Assembly: GCA_003008705.1 (NCBI GenBank)
Contig: PDUO01000015.1
Location: 1,059,290-1,123,289, forward strand
Length of the DNA: 64,000 nt
Source: Pezicula radicicola
Lineage: Eukaryota; Ascomycota; Leotiomycetes; Helotiales; Dermateaceae
Reading direction: 5' to 3'
Part shown: positions 45,003 through 58,600 of the stretch, piece after piece
Numbering within the stretch: position 1 is the stretch's first letter
How the letters are laid out: the number at the start of each line of letters is the position of its first letter
Made by a program: the position numbers and the translations under genes
Notes under the pieces: model-generated
Seen by the model: only the letters and a program-made list of their open reading frames with translations
Databases searched by the model: none
Told to the model about the DNA's origin: nothing

Positions 45003-47939
45003 TTAAGACGGTGGCTCTACTTTTGGCTGTCCATTAGACAACCCATTTGCATGTCCGTTCACACCAGTAGGAGACTTAGTCTTGTCTCCCGAAACAGAAC
45101 CGGGCCCAGAAACTGGTGCCGAATTTATAACCCCTTTCTTATCTTCATCTCCGTCGTCATCATAATCTTCATCAACATCCATCTTTCGTGCAGCTCGCTC
45201 TGGTTCTCCGACAGGGGCAGGTGGCGGCGGTGGTGGCAATTGCTCACGCTCATCAGCTGGGTACTCCTTCACAGGTGCTGGTGGAGGGGGAGGGGGCAAT
45301 TGTTCATGAACCGGAGTGTGTGTTGGGGCCGGTCCTTGCTGCATCGGTGGTAAAGCATGAGTTTGAGGGTGGTGTGCAGCCTCTGATGGATGGTAGTTTT
45401 CATTGGCCCGACGTTGATCCTCGACACGGCGCGCCTCATCGAGACGTCTTTGATCTTCAACACGACGCTGCTCGTCGCGGATTCTCTGGTCCTCAGCACG
45501 GCGAATCTCGGAAGAGCTGCGACGGAAAGAATCTCGAGGTGGAGTGGAAGGTCTTCGGTGGTGCATGTCTTCCATGCGACCTCTGTTCTCCTCTGTTGCC
45601 GGTTTTTTCATTGATGGTTCATCCTCCCATTCTCGCATTCTTTTCGGACCTCCGGAACCAGGTCTGTCATGGTTTCGCTCTAAGGCTGCAGCTTCAGCAG
45701 CAGCTAAAGCAGAGGCTGGCGGAGGGGCTCCTGCTTCAATGCCACCAGGATTGGATATGTCTGCGTGGTGAGGGTACTGTTGTTGCTGATGCGGATAGCC
45801 AGATTTTGGCGATGGCATTCTGTTATCCATAATCGGCCTAACCTCAGGACGAGGGCTATTGCCTCTGCCGAAGGGTGGCAGCGAACCGGGGGGTCCGTTT
45901 CCATTCATACCATTTGACGCTGGAGGAAGGGCACTCGAAGGGCTCGGGCCAGCATAATTAGGATTTGACACACGCTGTGGCTGGGATTGCTGGGGTGGAG
46001 GAGGTTGTGGGAGGCCTGGGCCGGGGTAGGGACCCATTACTGCATGGTGTTCACGGGAAGGGGGAGGGGAACGTCGAGGCGGTGGAGCGGGACCACGTTC
46101 TTGGTTAGGATATGGCCTCATTTCTTGTTGTCTAGGACTTGGAGCTCGAGGTGGTGGTGGAATAGGGCCACGAGCAGCATCTCCTCGCTGGTCAAAGGGA
46201 TTTGCTGGTTGAGGTGGTGGATTGATCTCAGCAAGTCGAGCTCCCCAGCCATTTGCTGGTGGTCCGATCGGTGGACCAGGCTGGGCAGGTTGAGGTGCAG
46301 AGTTGCCCCATTGAGGCCCAGGAGGTCCTACGGCACCGGTAGCTTGGTAAGCTTGAGGATGAACATCTTGAGGTAATGGTGCGCTTGTTGGTAAAGGCAT
46401 GCCGTTGGTCTGACCACTACGTAGCAATTGCAGACGAGCCTTGATGTGAACATTAGTCGGATCAAGCTCCGCCGCACGTTGGTATGCGTCCAGTGCATCG
46501 TTGATTTGGTTGTTACATGATTCGTACTATGCGAATGATTAGCTATGTCTCAAACGAAATCCAGCTGGGTATAAAGCAAACTTACCAAAGTCCCAAGGTC
46601 GTACCAGACCTCGGAGATGTACGGGTTCAGACGTATGGCACGGGAGTATGCATCAAGTGCATCTCGGTACTGATTGATCTGGTAATACAACACGCCAATC
46701 GAGCACCAGAAAGTCGGGTTCCGTCCGTCACGGTAAACCGCTTGTTGATAGGCCTCGTATGCCTTGGGGTATTTCTGCTGTGACATGTAACAGCGCCCAA
46801 GAAGGTACCAACTTTGGGCATCACTTTGATCTGCCACGTGTTAGTTCATCCCTCATGAATCAAGTGTGGCAAGTCTTACCTGAACTAACAGACTTCTCCA
46901 AGTACTCAATGGCTTGCTCCTGGCTGCTGAAACTGTTGCTTTGTTGGTGGTGCAGCCAGCCGAGCTGCTGAAGGACTTTCGCATGGTTTGGGTCTCGCTC
47001 TAGTACACGCCTGTATGCGTTTTTGGCGTTGTCGTACTGAAATTGCATGTCAGCGTGGAGGATACAAAATGGCCCAGGTTGACACTTACATCCTTCTGTT
47101 GCTCGTGGACATGTCCAATCTGGAACCAGATGTCTTCTTCAGTCAATGGCGTTGGAGGGACTGAGACAATATATCGGAAGCACTGTGTAAGAGATTAGTG
47201 TTTTGTATATAGATAGTAAGTAACAAATGAAAACTTACTTCTAAACTCTGTTGGTATTTTTGCTGTTGCTTGTAAATTATGCCGAGACGGAAGTAAATTT
47301 CGTTGGCCTTCTCAAAGTCTGGTTGCATGCGCATGACTTGGGAAAAGGCCTCTTCGGCGTGCTCAAGCGATCCATAGCGATCATATAGTATGCCGATGCC
47401 ATACCAAAGTTTTGGCTCCTGGGTTGTCTTGTCAGCTTTGGTGGCCACATCCATCGTGGCGGAGTGACCAACCTTTGGATCTCTCAGATGATAAAGAGCT
47501 TGCTGATAGGCAGAATACGCCTGTTGGAGATCGTCCATCATTAAATAGCAGTGGCCCAGACTCCCCCACACATCGCCATTATTTCCATCCAGCTTGAGAA
47601 TATTTTGAAGGTATTCTACGGCTTTGTGAAAGTGCTCCTGCGTTCTCAGGATGCAACTTATCGCATTCATCGCCTGGATTGATCTGGGGTTGGCCAGAAG
47701 TGCGCGTTCATAAGCTTCCATAGCTTTATCCAACTCGCCCATGATCTCTGCGAGACCTCCTGATAAACGTGTTAGCTCTACCCATGAGATGGCATTGGAG
47801 TTTGGGCATGGGTACCAATTTGCATCCACACCATCTCATTATGCGCGGCCAGCTGTTGAGAAGGCGGCCATTGTTGCTGTTGTTGTGGAGGCATCCCAGG
47901 AGGCATCCCCGCCTGTGGTGATGGATGGTGCGTCGCCAT
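45003..47939 (-). CDS. SSN6: General transcriptional corepressor Ssn6/Cyc8 (TPR protein)
   Basis: Seven exons (47939-47816, 47759-47473, 47418-47239, 47182-47090, 47036-46880, 46830-46586, 46526-45003) give 869 residues. A short Gln/Pro N-terminus (MATHHPSPQAGMPPGM) is followed by about ten TPR repeats to residue about 385. Examples are DKAMEAYERALLANPRSIQA, LWYGIGILYDRYGSLEHAEE and SWYLLGRCYMSQQKYPKAYE. The long C-terminus is rich in Pro, Gln, Arg and Glu and disordered. Ssn6 with Tup1/RcoA represses many genes, including glucose-repressed ones. The 54-nt second intron is a multiple of three without a stop, so retention would insert 18 residues between DPK and EPK. Confidence 0.95.
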
Positions 47940-50900
47940 TATTTATTTGAGCCGTAAGCGTGCTCGTGTGCCAGCACCGATTATCCTTTTTCGGCTGAAC
48001 ACCACACTGAGTCGCAGAGTAAAGCCAACGAAGTCAAAATTGAGGCTCTCTACGAAGATCTAAAATAGCAATGTCGTGAGAAATGCTAATCCAGGGGAGG
48101 TTGCGACCGAGTCGAAGCTCAGGGTTGTCTGTTGTTGTTGTTGTGGTGGTGGCGCACGGCAGAGCCTAGGTGAAGGAGCCTTGCTGCGGAGCCGATGGGT
48201 ATGATAGGGAAATAGAAACAGGAAGGAATCAAGTGGGTAATAGCGACAAAGTGAAGGTTGCGAAGGGAGAGGCGGATGAAATCGCTGTCGTCGTCTAGCA
48301 GGCAGACAGACAGACAGACGGTCTTCGGTAGAGAGTGCGAGGTGTCAAAACGAGACGAGAGCAAAGGGAACAGCGGGATGGATGGGACAAAAGGCGGTTC
48401 ATGATAAAAAGGCAGAGCTGCTTAATTCCCCTAACCCACGGCTAGGCTAAAGCAAAGGAGGATGCACCGGGGTGCTTGCTTTCCTCTCTCTCGTGAATGT
48501 TGAACCCTGACGCCCTGGCGCCGTGGCCCGGACTAACTAACCCCTGCTGGCCGCCTGGGCTGGCTGCTGGCTGCTGGCACAAGACGCCAAGGTGCCAAGC
48601 TCACGACCGACCGGTCCCCACTCTCTAACGTGGCTGAACTGTACTTAAGTTACTGCACAGTAGTCTTCTGTAGGACATGCACTAGCCTGCGCTAACCGCA
48701 AGAATCAACATCCCAGAAACATCATGGATGTTTCTCCTGGCCTTGTGGGTGAAGCGGGGCAGCAAAGTCAAAGATCCGTAATTTCAAGGTTGATGGATGC
48801 TTGGATGCTCGCGACGAACAACTTCGGTACCACAGACAGTACGAGTAAGGGGGGCCCCGTTTGATACTGTACTGACATGATGCCGTCAGAGGAGACCTGT
48901 CAGCCACGATGTGCGAGAATAATAATAAATAAATAACAAATGAGATGCGATGGAGAAAGACGAGACAAGATACGTACCTCTGGATACTGTAAAGTGCCAG
49001 AGCCGCGCATTATTCCCCTGCTCCAGCTTTCTTCATCTCCACTTTGAGGCGGTTTTTCCAGAAATGGGGCCTTGAAGGCTTGACGCAACCTTTTTGGCGA
49101 GAACCGCCAATGCTAACCTGGAATAGAATCTCTCCGCGGTGTGGGACGTGGGAAAAGCCGTAATAGCCTTAATCATCCGCCTCACTCACACTAAACACCT
49201 CTAGTCCTAATAGGGCAGCATCTAGGGGAGAGCCGAGTAGCTTACTCCTGCTTACGTACTGGGCCACAGTGGGGCGCCTTTGACATCTGGTCCCACAGCC
49301 TTTAAATGCCATGGCTTCCGTCGATCTTACTCTACAGTCGAGCGATGTCCCCAGAGCCACCCAAACTCTTCTTATTTCTCAGGCAAGCCTCCCTTGGCTT
49401 GGAACTGGGAATGTGGACGGACCGAAGTCTGGGCGAGCAACGGGAGCCAAGCAGCGCAAGTCACGATCTCGCAATAATAATCCTTTCGTATGATACAGTG
49501 CGCTGCACGGAATAGCTCCGGCGCCTCGACAGAAATTATAAAGTATGAATCAACAACCAGCGAGCTACCTTGCCTTACCTTACCTTACTCCGTAAGACTC
49601 CAATATTGTGTGACCAAACTTGTTGTCTCGCGGGACGATTCACTTGCATCGGCGCACACACGGAAGAAATGATAAGATATAGTACCACAGAATTTCATGC
49701 ATCCCAAACGACTTTCAAGCCCGGGCTGAACCAGGGATGGAGGGCTCGCTCACATCATGTGCAGGCCTGCAGGAGATGAACAGACAGAAACCTCGCTCGG
49801 ACTGTGATGCCCGTTGACGGCGCTCTTCCTCCAGAGGCAAATCAGAGTTATCTTGGCGGCAGCTAACTCAGAATAAGGCCACTCTAATCAGGAATGCAAA
49901 GCCACAGTAGTATCAGCCACAGCCGACCTGGGATTCTTCGAGACTCGGCCATCATCCTGGATGGGCTCACAGTTACTGTCGCTGGGTCGTTGGCGTTAGA
50001 TATTGTTTCGAGGCGCAACAATTCTTTCCCTTCCATCTTCTCTCAATTTTCTGATGTTGGCCATTATTGCTGTCTTCTAGCGAGAGTTGTTTCGAGGATT
50101 CAAAGTGACAGTCCCAGTTTCTACTATCACATACGCATTCAGCCAACATGACTCAGGGAACAGGGCCAAACGGAGTCAGATTGAGAGAAGATGCTTAAAT
50201 ACTGCAATAGCGTCCCTATTAAGAAGTTCAACCACGATCTAATCAGAGGCTAGGGAACGTGGACTACCACATTTTTGATTCTCACGGGGCCATGAAATCA
50301 TCGTCTTCCCTCCTGTTCGTCTTCCCTCCTCTCACCATAAATTACCAGTTCGCTACCCTTCAACGATGTTACAGGGCTCAGGGTGCCGCACTGCTGCTTA
50401 TGTTTCCATCATAAGGAGGTATCTACGACTGTAGAAAGAAAATCGCCGCACCAGGACGGAAGTAGAACGGTAGCACTAATACTAGTACGGATTATTCTAC
50501 GAATAGCATCACCTTCTCCGCTCCTGACAAGCATTATTGCAACTCTCGGCAAAGCACCCCAGCCTCCCTCCGTCATTTTCCACGACACCACCTTACAGCC
50601 TATCGGACCCTGACTCCTGGTCTCCCCAACCACCACTCATGATCCTGACCGTCACTGCGCTTGCTGTAGCCTGTCAGGTCATAGGGTAATAAGGTATCTA
50701 TCAAAATCATGCCGGCGGTAAAGCACCGCTGCTGCAGCCAGCTGCAATGCACGCAGCCAGCATGCGTTACTCCAAATGTGGCTTGGAGCTAGAACCTACA
50801 TATCACATTATTGTCGATTTAGTGGTGAAGCTGTTAGCAAAAGAGGGCGAGCAGCTGGCTGGCAAGCAATAATCACTTGTGTGATGTGATAGCCACGCGA

Positions 50901-53863
50901 GAAGTCATGGATAGCCATCCGCCGGCAGCGGCACATCTAGACTCTGGGCTTGGTCGGATGCATCCGCCCCCAATGTAAGTACAGTACCATTATTTGCTTA
51001 CCGACTCGAACCTTAATATTATCCTTGGGAGTTTACCCAATTTGCAAAACCTAGAGCGCACTTCTCTAGAGCGCAATGAGTAAGTAGCATATCCGAGGTA
51101 CGATAGGTATCATAATAATGAAGATTGGCTTTCTTCCTAGGCTGATTTGGCGTCCACCGACCGCTCCAATGGAAGAAGCTTTGGACCACCTGTCTCAGCG
51201 GCCGTTCGCTGGTAACTCGGAGGGTTGAAAATGGTGGAAAACCAAAGCCAAGAAATCATTGGACGAGTTCTGTTCTGATGAAACATGGGATATTTCCGTA
51301 TGTAAGCAAGTAATAAATTTGTTAGTTGCCTCCCTCTCGGGTCGCTCGTACGACTCACCTAAAACCTCTGCCAGCCTTGGAAGAAGAAGGAGCAGGACCA
51401 AAGAGCTGGGGATGACGGGAGAGATATTAATACCGGTACAGTATTGTAAGAGGAGGGCCAGAGATACCTAAGCGATTTCAGCCTCCCGTTCTATAACGGA
51501 TGATGCGAACCGGCTGCGTATCTCGGCATGAAGATGAGACAGTGGAGCTGTGATCGTCAGAAACATCATCTCACGTGCCATCGCCATTTCTGTCAGGGCT
51601 GCCATGAACCATGAACTGAACGATGAGTTCGATACGGTATTACAAGTTGGAGTGTAGGAGTACTCTAGAAGCGTCAACTTTCTAGCTATGCGAGTCATCT
51701 CTACTCCAACAAACCTACCGAAAAGCCAGACTTTGCTCATTCATAAATTCGAAGCAACCATAGAATAATAGATTAGAAAATAAAGTTTGCAAGCCATCAT
51801 CAGGCAGGCAGAGCCTTCCATCGCGAAAAAAATTGGTTCGTTTGAAACATCAAGCACGGGAAAACCAAGATGCTCGCCAATCTGCATCCAAGGTGAGACG
51901 TGCGAGGGCGTGATCTCCGTGACCTCCGAACATGGAAAAACAAAAAAGCAAACATATAGCGTCAAGAGAATAATAATAATATAACCCTTGAACCACATCC
52001 ATCCCCCATCAATAAAACCATTCCATTATTATATTTCCGACGATGATGTATTTCTACAGCACCTCATACAGTTTTATTACCGTAGGTATCTAAAGTACGG
52101 AGATATGGAGTGACCTGTACTCGCTGTAATCGGTCTACAGAGATCCTCACTCATCTCAACCGCTTTAGGATACTCGTACAGCTGTTCAGCAAAAATTCGC
52201 AAAACACATCAGAGTTACCATACAAGTATCCAAGGCAAGCATTAGGGACGCATCAAGAAGTCATCATGCATTGCATACGGTCTACGATACATTAAGGGTA
52301 CCTAAGGTACACGCGCCTACCGAGAACGGTTCCGAACCCCATCTAAGCAAAAAAATTATCCCACCATGGCCATGGTGCCTTACTCTGAAAGCCCTCTCTT
52401 AAGCAGTCAAAACCAAAAGCAGTAAAGCGTTCAGCGCTTTCCGCGCCTCTTTTTTTCTACATCAGGCGCAGCAGTAACGTGAAGGTCGGGGATTGAAAAA
52501 AAAAAACGTACAGGGGTTATATGTATAAACGTCCGTACCTAGTATTTTTACACACCCTACGTGCTTGCTTGCTTGCATACTTGCAGCATCAGGACGACCT
52601 AAAAATGTGGGATTTGCATCAGATGGTAGAAATGGGGGATACCACTTCTGAACCTATAGACGTATAGAATTTATGGTAGGTATTGTATGATAGGGTACAC
52701 CAAAAAAAAAGAAGAAATGACCCACGCGGCTTTGTGCATTCTTTGGTCATAATGCGGGATCGCATACTCGTAATCCCTGGGAGGTATCTACTTTCTATCA
52801 TACTACACTGTAATATGTACGGAGTAGAGGGAGAAGAGATGAGTTTTCGAGAAGCGTAAAGTATGGAAGCCTGAAATATGATAAGGCTTCTTTCTATACT
52901 TCTCTTCTATTTGTTTACCCTATTTAGTATGTGTGTTTGTGTTCATGTTTGTGTGGGGATGCGGTACAAAGCTGTAGCCTGTAGGAAAATGCGGCTGTAA
53001 TGTCACGACAAGGCATCTACCACGATATTCTTTCTATCTTGTGTATCATGACCTCCGTAGTACAAGAAGAAATGGCAAAAAATATGATTATTACGTTCCT
53101 CGTACTGTATACCTACCGTCCGTTCCACGAGGTAAAGGGGATTTTTATTCCGTTTCGTGACCCTGAATGTGTGTCTCATGATCTCGAGTCTTGTGTGTAG
53201 TACCTTCGTGCTGTACTTGTTTCCGTGTACCTGGGTTTGAGTGAGAAGTGTGACTACGATCCAGGTCTTTTACATCAATGTGCCCAAATCCCTCCCATTC
53301 TCACCGATCTTTAGGAAGATTGAGTCCTTGCTCAGTATGTAATAAAATAACCCTCCTTTCAAGATTTTGCTATTCAAATATTTAAATCTCGACAATTTCA
53401 TCTCACTTGATTTGTACTGTACAAGTGCTTCTCGAAACCATCCGCCGCATCGTTGACTGAAGATTCACTACTTCAAGTTGCACATTTGATAGAGGTATAG
53501 TATCTACCCATTGTACACATAGGGCTTTAAGTCTATGTTCTTGACGAGAAGAAGCTGAAGAATGAGAGCAAGATAGTTGTGAGAACTCGATATCATCACC
53601 AGGCGCCTGTAAATCTGCCTTGCGTAACTTGTACCGTAGAAACAAAACGTGGTTTTTGGGCCTCGTCACACTCCAGTTGCTAGAGGTCTGCGAAGCCTCA
53701 CAACGGTACTTGGGTATATATAGATGTATGATTCTGATTACAAACCGAAATCCTTGAGATCATATAAAGTACAACCTGCAGATCTCGCGCCAACGCCACT
53801 GCCACCAATAGTATCACCTTGCCCATATCCCATTATAAAGCTATCCCGTTCATGCTCCTCTCT
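47940..53863. other. 5.9-kb region without a recognisable gene, upstream of SSN6
   Basis: SSN6 starts at the left edge and is read leftwards; the TMEM115-like gene ends at the right edge. Only short open frames are found, with no family resemblance. Runs such as CCTTGCCTTACCTTACCTTA (about 49571), poly-A at about 52496-52505, and GCTTGCTTGCTTGC-type repeats near 52565 occur. It may hold a long SSN6 promoter and leader and possibly non-coding transcripts. No tRNA or rRNA was recognised. Confidence 0.5.
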
Positions 53864-54990
53864 CTAGTTCTCTCCCTCCCTCTCTGGTACATAATTCGTT
53901 TCTCCCAAACCTGTCGGTTGGCTCGTCATTGCTGTTTGTGTGGTCTGTGGTTGGACCTGGACACTTGGCCCGGTTGTTGGAGGGGGAGGAGTTTGCGTCT
54001 TGGCACCCCCAGTTGCCGCATGTAATCGTTGATCCAGAGCCTTCAGAGCCAATGCTCTTCTCCTCTCAGCCTCGGCCCTTGCTCCACCAGGTGCGCCACG
54101 CTGTATAAACGTATTGTCGCCCCGTGAAGCTGAAACATCTGCTGCGGAGAATGGTGTACATATCCGCATGGCGACTAGAACATTGTATATCTGAGCTGAG
54201 AGAGCTGCAACCAGTGGCTTTACGGGCGCGGGGAAGAATTCTGCAAATGCAAATGTCTCACTGGCATCACCGCGGAGAGATGAAGGTTGGGAAGACTCTA
54301 AGTCTGGGAAAGCCTGCTTATAGAATCGGAGGTAAGTCCAACTTGTAAGGAAGCCAATAGTGACCAAGAGGAACGATGCGATAGAGAGGAGAGGTGTGAG
54401 GGCAAGACCGGTTACTGCAAGGACATGAAGAATTGGGAATCGGGGGACTCGTAGAGAAACGATTCCTCGGAATAGGGTGACGGTATGCGCAGGTACAAGC
54501 TGGGAGAAGGCCACGAGGAAGGAAATTTGAAGAGGTATGGTCCCGGCAATGGTGGTTACTGGCCAGATTATCAGCTGAGGTGCATGTGGCAAGGCAGAAG
54601 AAGAGACTTACAGGTCCAGCGCATATTGCCCGTCATTGCAAATAGAGTGACCAAGATGCCAAAGGTCAGAAGATTTGGGATCACAGCAACGATGACAAGA
54701 AACTTTGCAAACTCTCTCGAAGTCCAAGCTCTCTCAAGATACCTCCCCCCATAGAACAGCGTAGCCCCAGAAATACCGAGTGTGAAGACGTTATTTTCGA
54801 CCAGAGTGGTCGTAAGGAAGGTCCATGGGTACACGAGAGATAGCTGAGGGACGAGTGACAGGTATGGGACTACTATGTCAGACTCTTCGGACCACTGCCG
54901 GTACCTGATTGCGAAGCTTAGGATGGACTGTGAGACCAGGACGATGAGCAGGATCCGGGTGATTGGAGGGATATTCAGCCTGGGAGGCAT
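53864..54990 (-). CDS. TMEM115-like (DUF1751, rhomboid-like) integral membrane protein
   Basis: Exons 54990-54612 and 54558-53864 give 357 residues. Several membrane helices are visible, including RILLIVLVSQSILSFAI, FAKFLVIVAVIPNLLTFGIL, ILHVLAVTGLALTPLLSI and SFLLVTIGFLTSWTYL. The segment YPWTFLTTTLVENNVFTLGI and YGGRYLERAWTSREFAKFL match the TMEM115/DUF1751 layout, a rhomboid-like fold lacking the serine protease dyad. The tail is cytosolic and rich in Pro, Gln and Thr. In animals TMEM115 is a Golgi protein linked to retrograde traffic. The split codon at the intron gives RWTLTTIAGTI. Confidence 0.8.
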
Positions 54991-55814
54991 GATGGCGACA
55001 GGCGTACGTATCAGGGTTTGTAGGTGGTCGCTTCTCGTCGTGGAGTCTTTATATCTTCGAAGCGTGAGCCTGGTGCACCAACCCAATAGCTGTCAACATG
55101 CACATCCGGACCGCACGAGCCACCCTCAGTCTAGTGCCGAATAGGCTTAGATTGAGCAACGGACATGGGGAGTGTTTTCAGGAAAACAAACATTCACCAT
55201 CTAAACCCGATTAAGCGTAGTCATCAACGAGGGTAAGTTTACCGATCCACGTTGAACCTGTCCTATGGCCCCTGTCCGAAAGGGTACATGACATCTCGAA
55301 CCCTTCAACATGCTTCCATAATGGAGTATCGCTGTTACAAGAGACGTCCGCAAAGCAAAGCAATGAATAAATATATCGCGCCTGTACCGTAACGTCCCAT
55401 CACTCATAGTCGCACATTCTACGAAGCACCGTACAGTACATTACCAACCAAGTGCTTCCGATCTTTCCCACGCCCACACGCTCCTTTCCGCAATACCAGT
55501 AAATTGAGGGATCAGCCTCTAGGCCATCTCGATAGGGCGATCGGCCTGGTCTGTCGCTAAACAGCCTCCTAGACTCCTAGTCAGTTAGTCCCTGCTCCTC
55601 CAAGCTTGCACGGCTTGGTGTGTGGCAGTCTCCACCCGCCGGCACCAAAGACTGGCTTCGGTCTGAAAGTCTGTCTGCCTGACTTCTTCATTCCTCTCAT
55701 CTCAACTCATCCATCAACCATCCAAGAACATCACCAAAACGCCCACACCACGAGCCATTCCGAAAATACCCCCAAACCTTTCTTCAACTGTCGCCTCTTC
55801 CATCCCGCCTGAAG
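54991..55814. other. Divergent promoter region
   Basis: Separates the TMEM115-like gene (-) from the TBL1-like gene (+). Short open frames only. A CT-rich stretch lies just upstream of the TBL1-like start. Confidence 0.4.
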
Positions 55815-57878
55815 ATGACGAAGGAAGATCTGGACTCCGATAAGCTCAACTATTTGATTTGGAGGTACGTGTTTTCCTCGTGATCCGCGTGCTTGGTTTT
55901 CAGGTACGGGAGTCTTTTTCGCTAACGGCAATTGTGCCATGAACAGGTATCTTGTAGAGTCTGGTGTGTATTCGCAGCATTCTGCTTCTCATCCATCTCT
56001 TAGACACTGATATGGTACTCTAGATTATCGAGAAACGGCTGTTCGTCTTCAAAAGGAGTGGAACGTTGAAGATCCACAGCAGCTGCCATTTGCGCCCCAT
56101 GTCACGAATCATGCACTAGTGAGTGTTTTGAACAAAGGACTTCTGTACAATGCAGCAGAACGAGAGACGGCACGAGTATGTACCACCTCAGTAGCGGTCA
56201 AAAATATCTTGACCCCATCACCTTTGACACTGACATGCCCAGCAGGCAAATCGCGATGTTCAGGGCGCACACACTGGATTTTTCGGACCCTTGCCCTTGA
56301 CGCCGGCAACATCGCCAACTGTGCATCACGAGGAGGATGGGGATGAAAATGTCCGAAAACGCCAAATTGAGGATGAATTACCTGAGATTCAAGCTGGATC
56401 AGCGCCAAAGCGACCTCGACTGAGCAATGGCTACGAAAATGGATTTGAGGACTCGTCGATGGATGTTGATGGGGATCAAAACGGTGACGGTCACGCTTAC
56501 CCTTCGCCAGAGCAGGTTCCTTCGCCCATCGTGGTCCCCACGTCCGAACAGGCCATCCAACTCGACAACCCAATTGATCTCAGCAACGAGACTACATATC
56601 TCGATCTAGCAGAAGATTTATCGTCGAGAAACATTGTTTTAATGCAATGTGAATGGAATCCTCGCAATGCGGACGTCTTGGCGGCTGCGGGTACCGATGC
56701 ACTAGCACGGATGTGGACCTTCTCGCGTGCAACAGCCGATTCGGAATCCGACATGCAGCTGCACCCCATTTCTCCGCAAGCCCAGGATTTACTACAAGAC
56801 AGTCTCTCGCCCACCACCATAGTCACTGGAATCTCATGGGCGAGCGATGGCTCTGCTCTGCTTATTGCAACCGAACCAGCTGAGGATGGCTGTGCACGAT
56901 TAACCATATGTAGTGCCAGTGGGCAACACGGCATTGGCCACGAAGGCTTCGAGTCACCAATAATCCGCCCACAATGGAACCTGTCAAACACTCACATCCT
57001 GGTATTGTCACCAAACGACGAGGGCCGTGGTGCTCTGGTTACTGTCATTCATGCCATTGAGGGTACTGCCACTCGCCTTGAATTACCTCGTCACAATCTC
57101 AACGAAGGCTACGACATTACCTGGACGAGTGACACCGATTTTGTCATTGTTGGTGGTGATACGATGCAAGCTCTTCGCTACCTTGACGGCGAGATATCAA
57201 TGTTCCGAAAGTATGAGACCCGTCCAGATCATGCACTGTGCAAGGTTGCCTTTGATACCCACTCTCAGCTCCTTGCCACTGCCTCAGAGACTGGTATGAT
57301 TGATGTAAGCCCGACGCTCCAGCCAGAACTTTTTCAATTTGCTGTACTAGACGCTGACATTTTTGTAGATATGGGACTCCACAGGTCAATGCCGCTCTAT
57401 CAGTGCTCATCAGGGACTCATCACCTCTCTGGCTTGGCAACCTCTACAGAATCCTTTGGAAGAGGGTGCCGAGCGGCTTTTGGCGTCGTCTGGTGAGGAC
57501 AGTGCTATAAGCATCTGGAATGCCCGGTCTCTGGAGAGCAAACCGAAGTGCTCTATGACTATGGGTCAGGGAGTTGTTGGTCTCGCCTTTACGCCTGACG
57601 GGTCCAGTATTGCCGGAGCCACAGCTGAGTTCATTGATGTTTGGAAAATCGACAATGTTCGAGTTCCTCGAGCCACATGGACTCGAGGACCTGAGCTCGG
57701 ATGGCAATCACCACGATCCAATGCATCGTCCAGAGATGAAGACAACCATTGCTTGTGCTGGAATTCAAATGGCCAGAAACTTGCATATGGTGTTAACAGC
57801 ATGGTATGTCCATTGTATGATTGCAAATTGCAGCTTACTAATTCGGTATAGATGGCTGTGATCAACTTCCCACGTTGA
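55815..57878 (+). CDS. LisH-WD40 protein of the TBL1/Sif2 family (HDAC co-repressor subunit)
   Basis: Exons 55815-55864, 55947-55963, 56024-56175, 56246-57304, 57369-57803 and 57852-57878 give 579 residues. The LisH motif spans about 8-40 (DKLNYLIWRYLVESDYRETA). ALVSVLNKGLLYNAAERE is the TBL1 oligomerisation segment. A disordered acidic linker follows (PKRPRLSNGYENGFEDS). Then come eight or so WD40 repeats, for example FDTHSQLLATASETGMIDIWDSTGQCRS and ASSGEDSAISIWNARS, ending NSMMAVINFPR. Family members sit in SMRT/NCoR (animals) or Set3C (yeast Sif2) histone deacetylase complexes. The acceptor of exon 4 has an alternative three bases upstream. Confidence 0.88.
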
Positions 57879-58600
57879 TATTTCACCAATACAAATCAGA
57901 ATCAATTCACATGTGTGTGTCTATGTTAGAATCAACTAGGCTTTGAGGCATTGCCTCCCGAAGACTCTCCACTCCTCTCGAGGGATTTGCTGCACGAAAC
58001 TGTGAAGCGACTTCGCCCAAGTCTGTTAAGTCGAAATCAGTGTATGAGACAAAAAACCGCAAGGACGTAGACCAGAAAGGCCAGGGCAAACTGAGTTACT
58101 TCAACTGTCTGAATGGCTGGATCCCGTAATGGAAGGGTAAACGACTTAGCAGTGGAATGATCCAACATGTCGACGTTAGCGAACAATACGGACGTCAAGT
58201 GATGACGAAGGGTGGGAAATGCTGAAACGAATTTCAATGACTGATCTTGGGATAATGGGTGGCGGTACTTAGGCTTTTATAGTCGGATTTAAGGGCGGAC
58301 CCCGTTTACAAGATCAGATCCAAATAACGGGTGGAATATTGGAAAGACAACAGCACAGAATTTTCTATGTAACGCAGCCCAAGATACAACAATGAAAACA
58401 ATAAGAGTATGTTCCAATCTCCCCTTCCTCTAACATGTCGATCGACAGGCTTTGGTAAGTGAGGCTCTTGAGACTCGAATGAACCCAGTTTCATTTTCAC
58501 TTATAACGCCTCACCTCTTCATAACATACAACCTTCTTTCAGTTTTCAACAAGAGCAGAGTTGGTGTTTCAGGATATCATAGCTATCATAGCTAAAAAGT
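57879..58600. other. Convergent intergenic region
   Basis: Holds the 3' UTRs of the TBL1-like gene and the small membrane-protein gene. No coding exon is supported. Confidence 0.4.

Noticed and set aside
45051..46376. Plus-strand open frames opposite SSN6 (for example 45188-45832)
   Set aside because: Complement of the low-complexity Pro/Arg/Glu coding tail of SSN6; no independent support.
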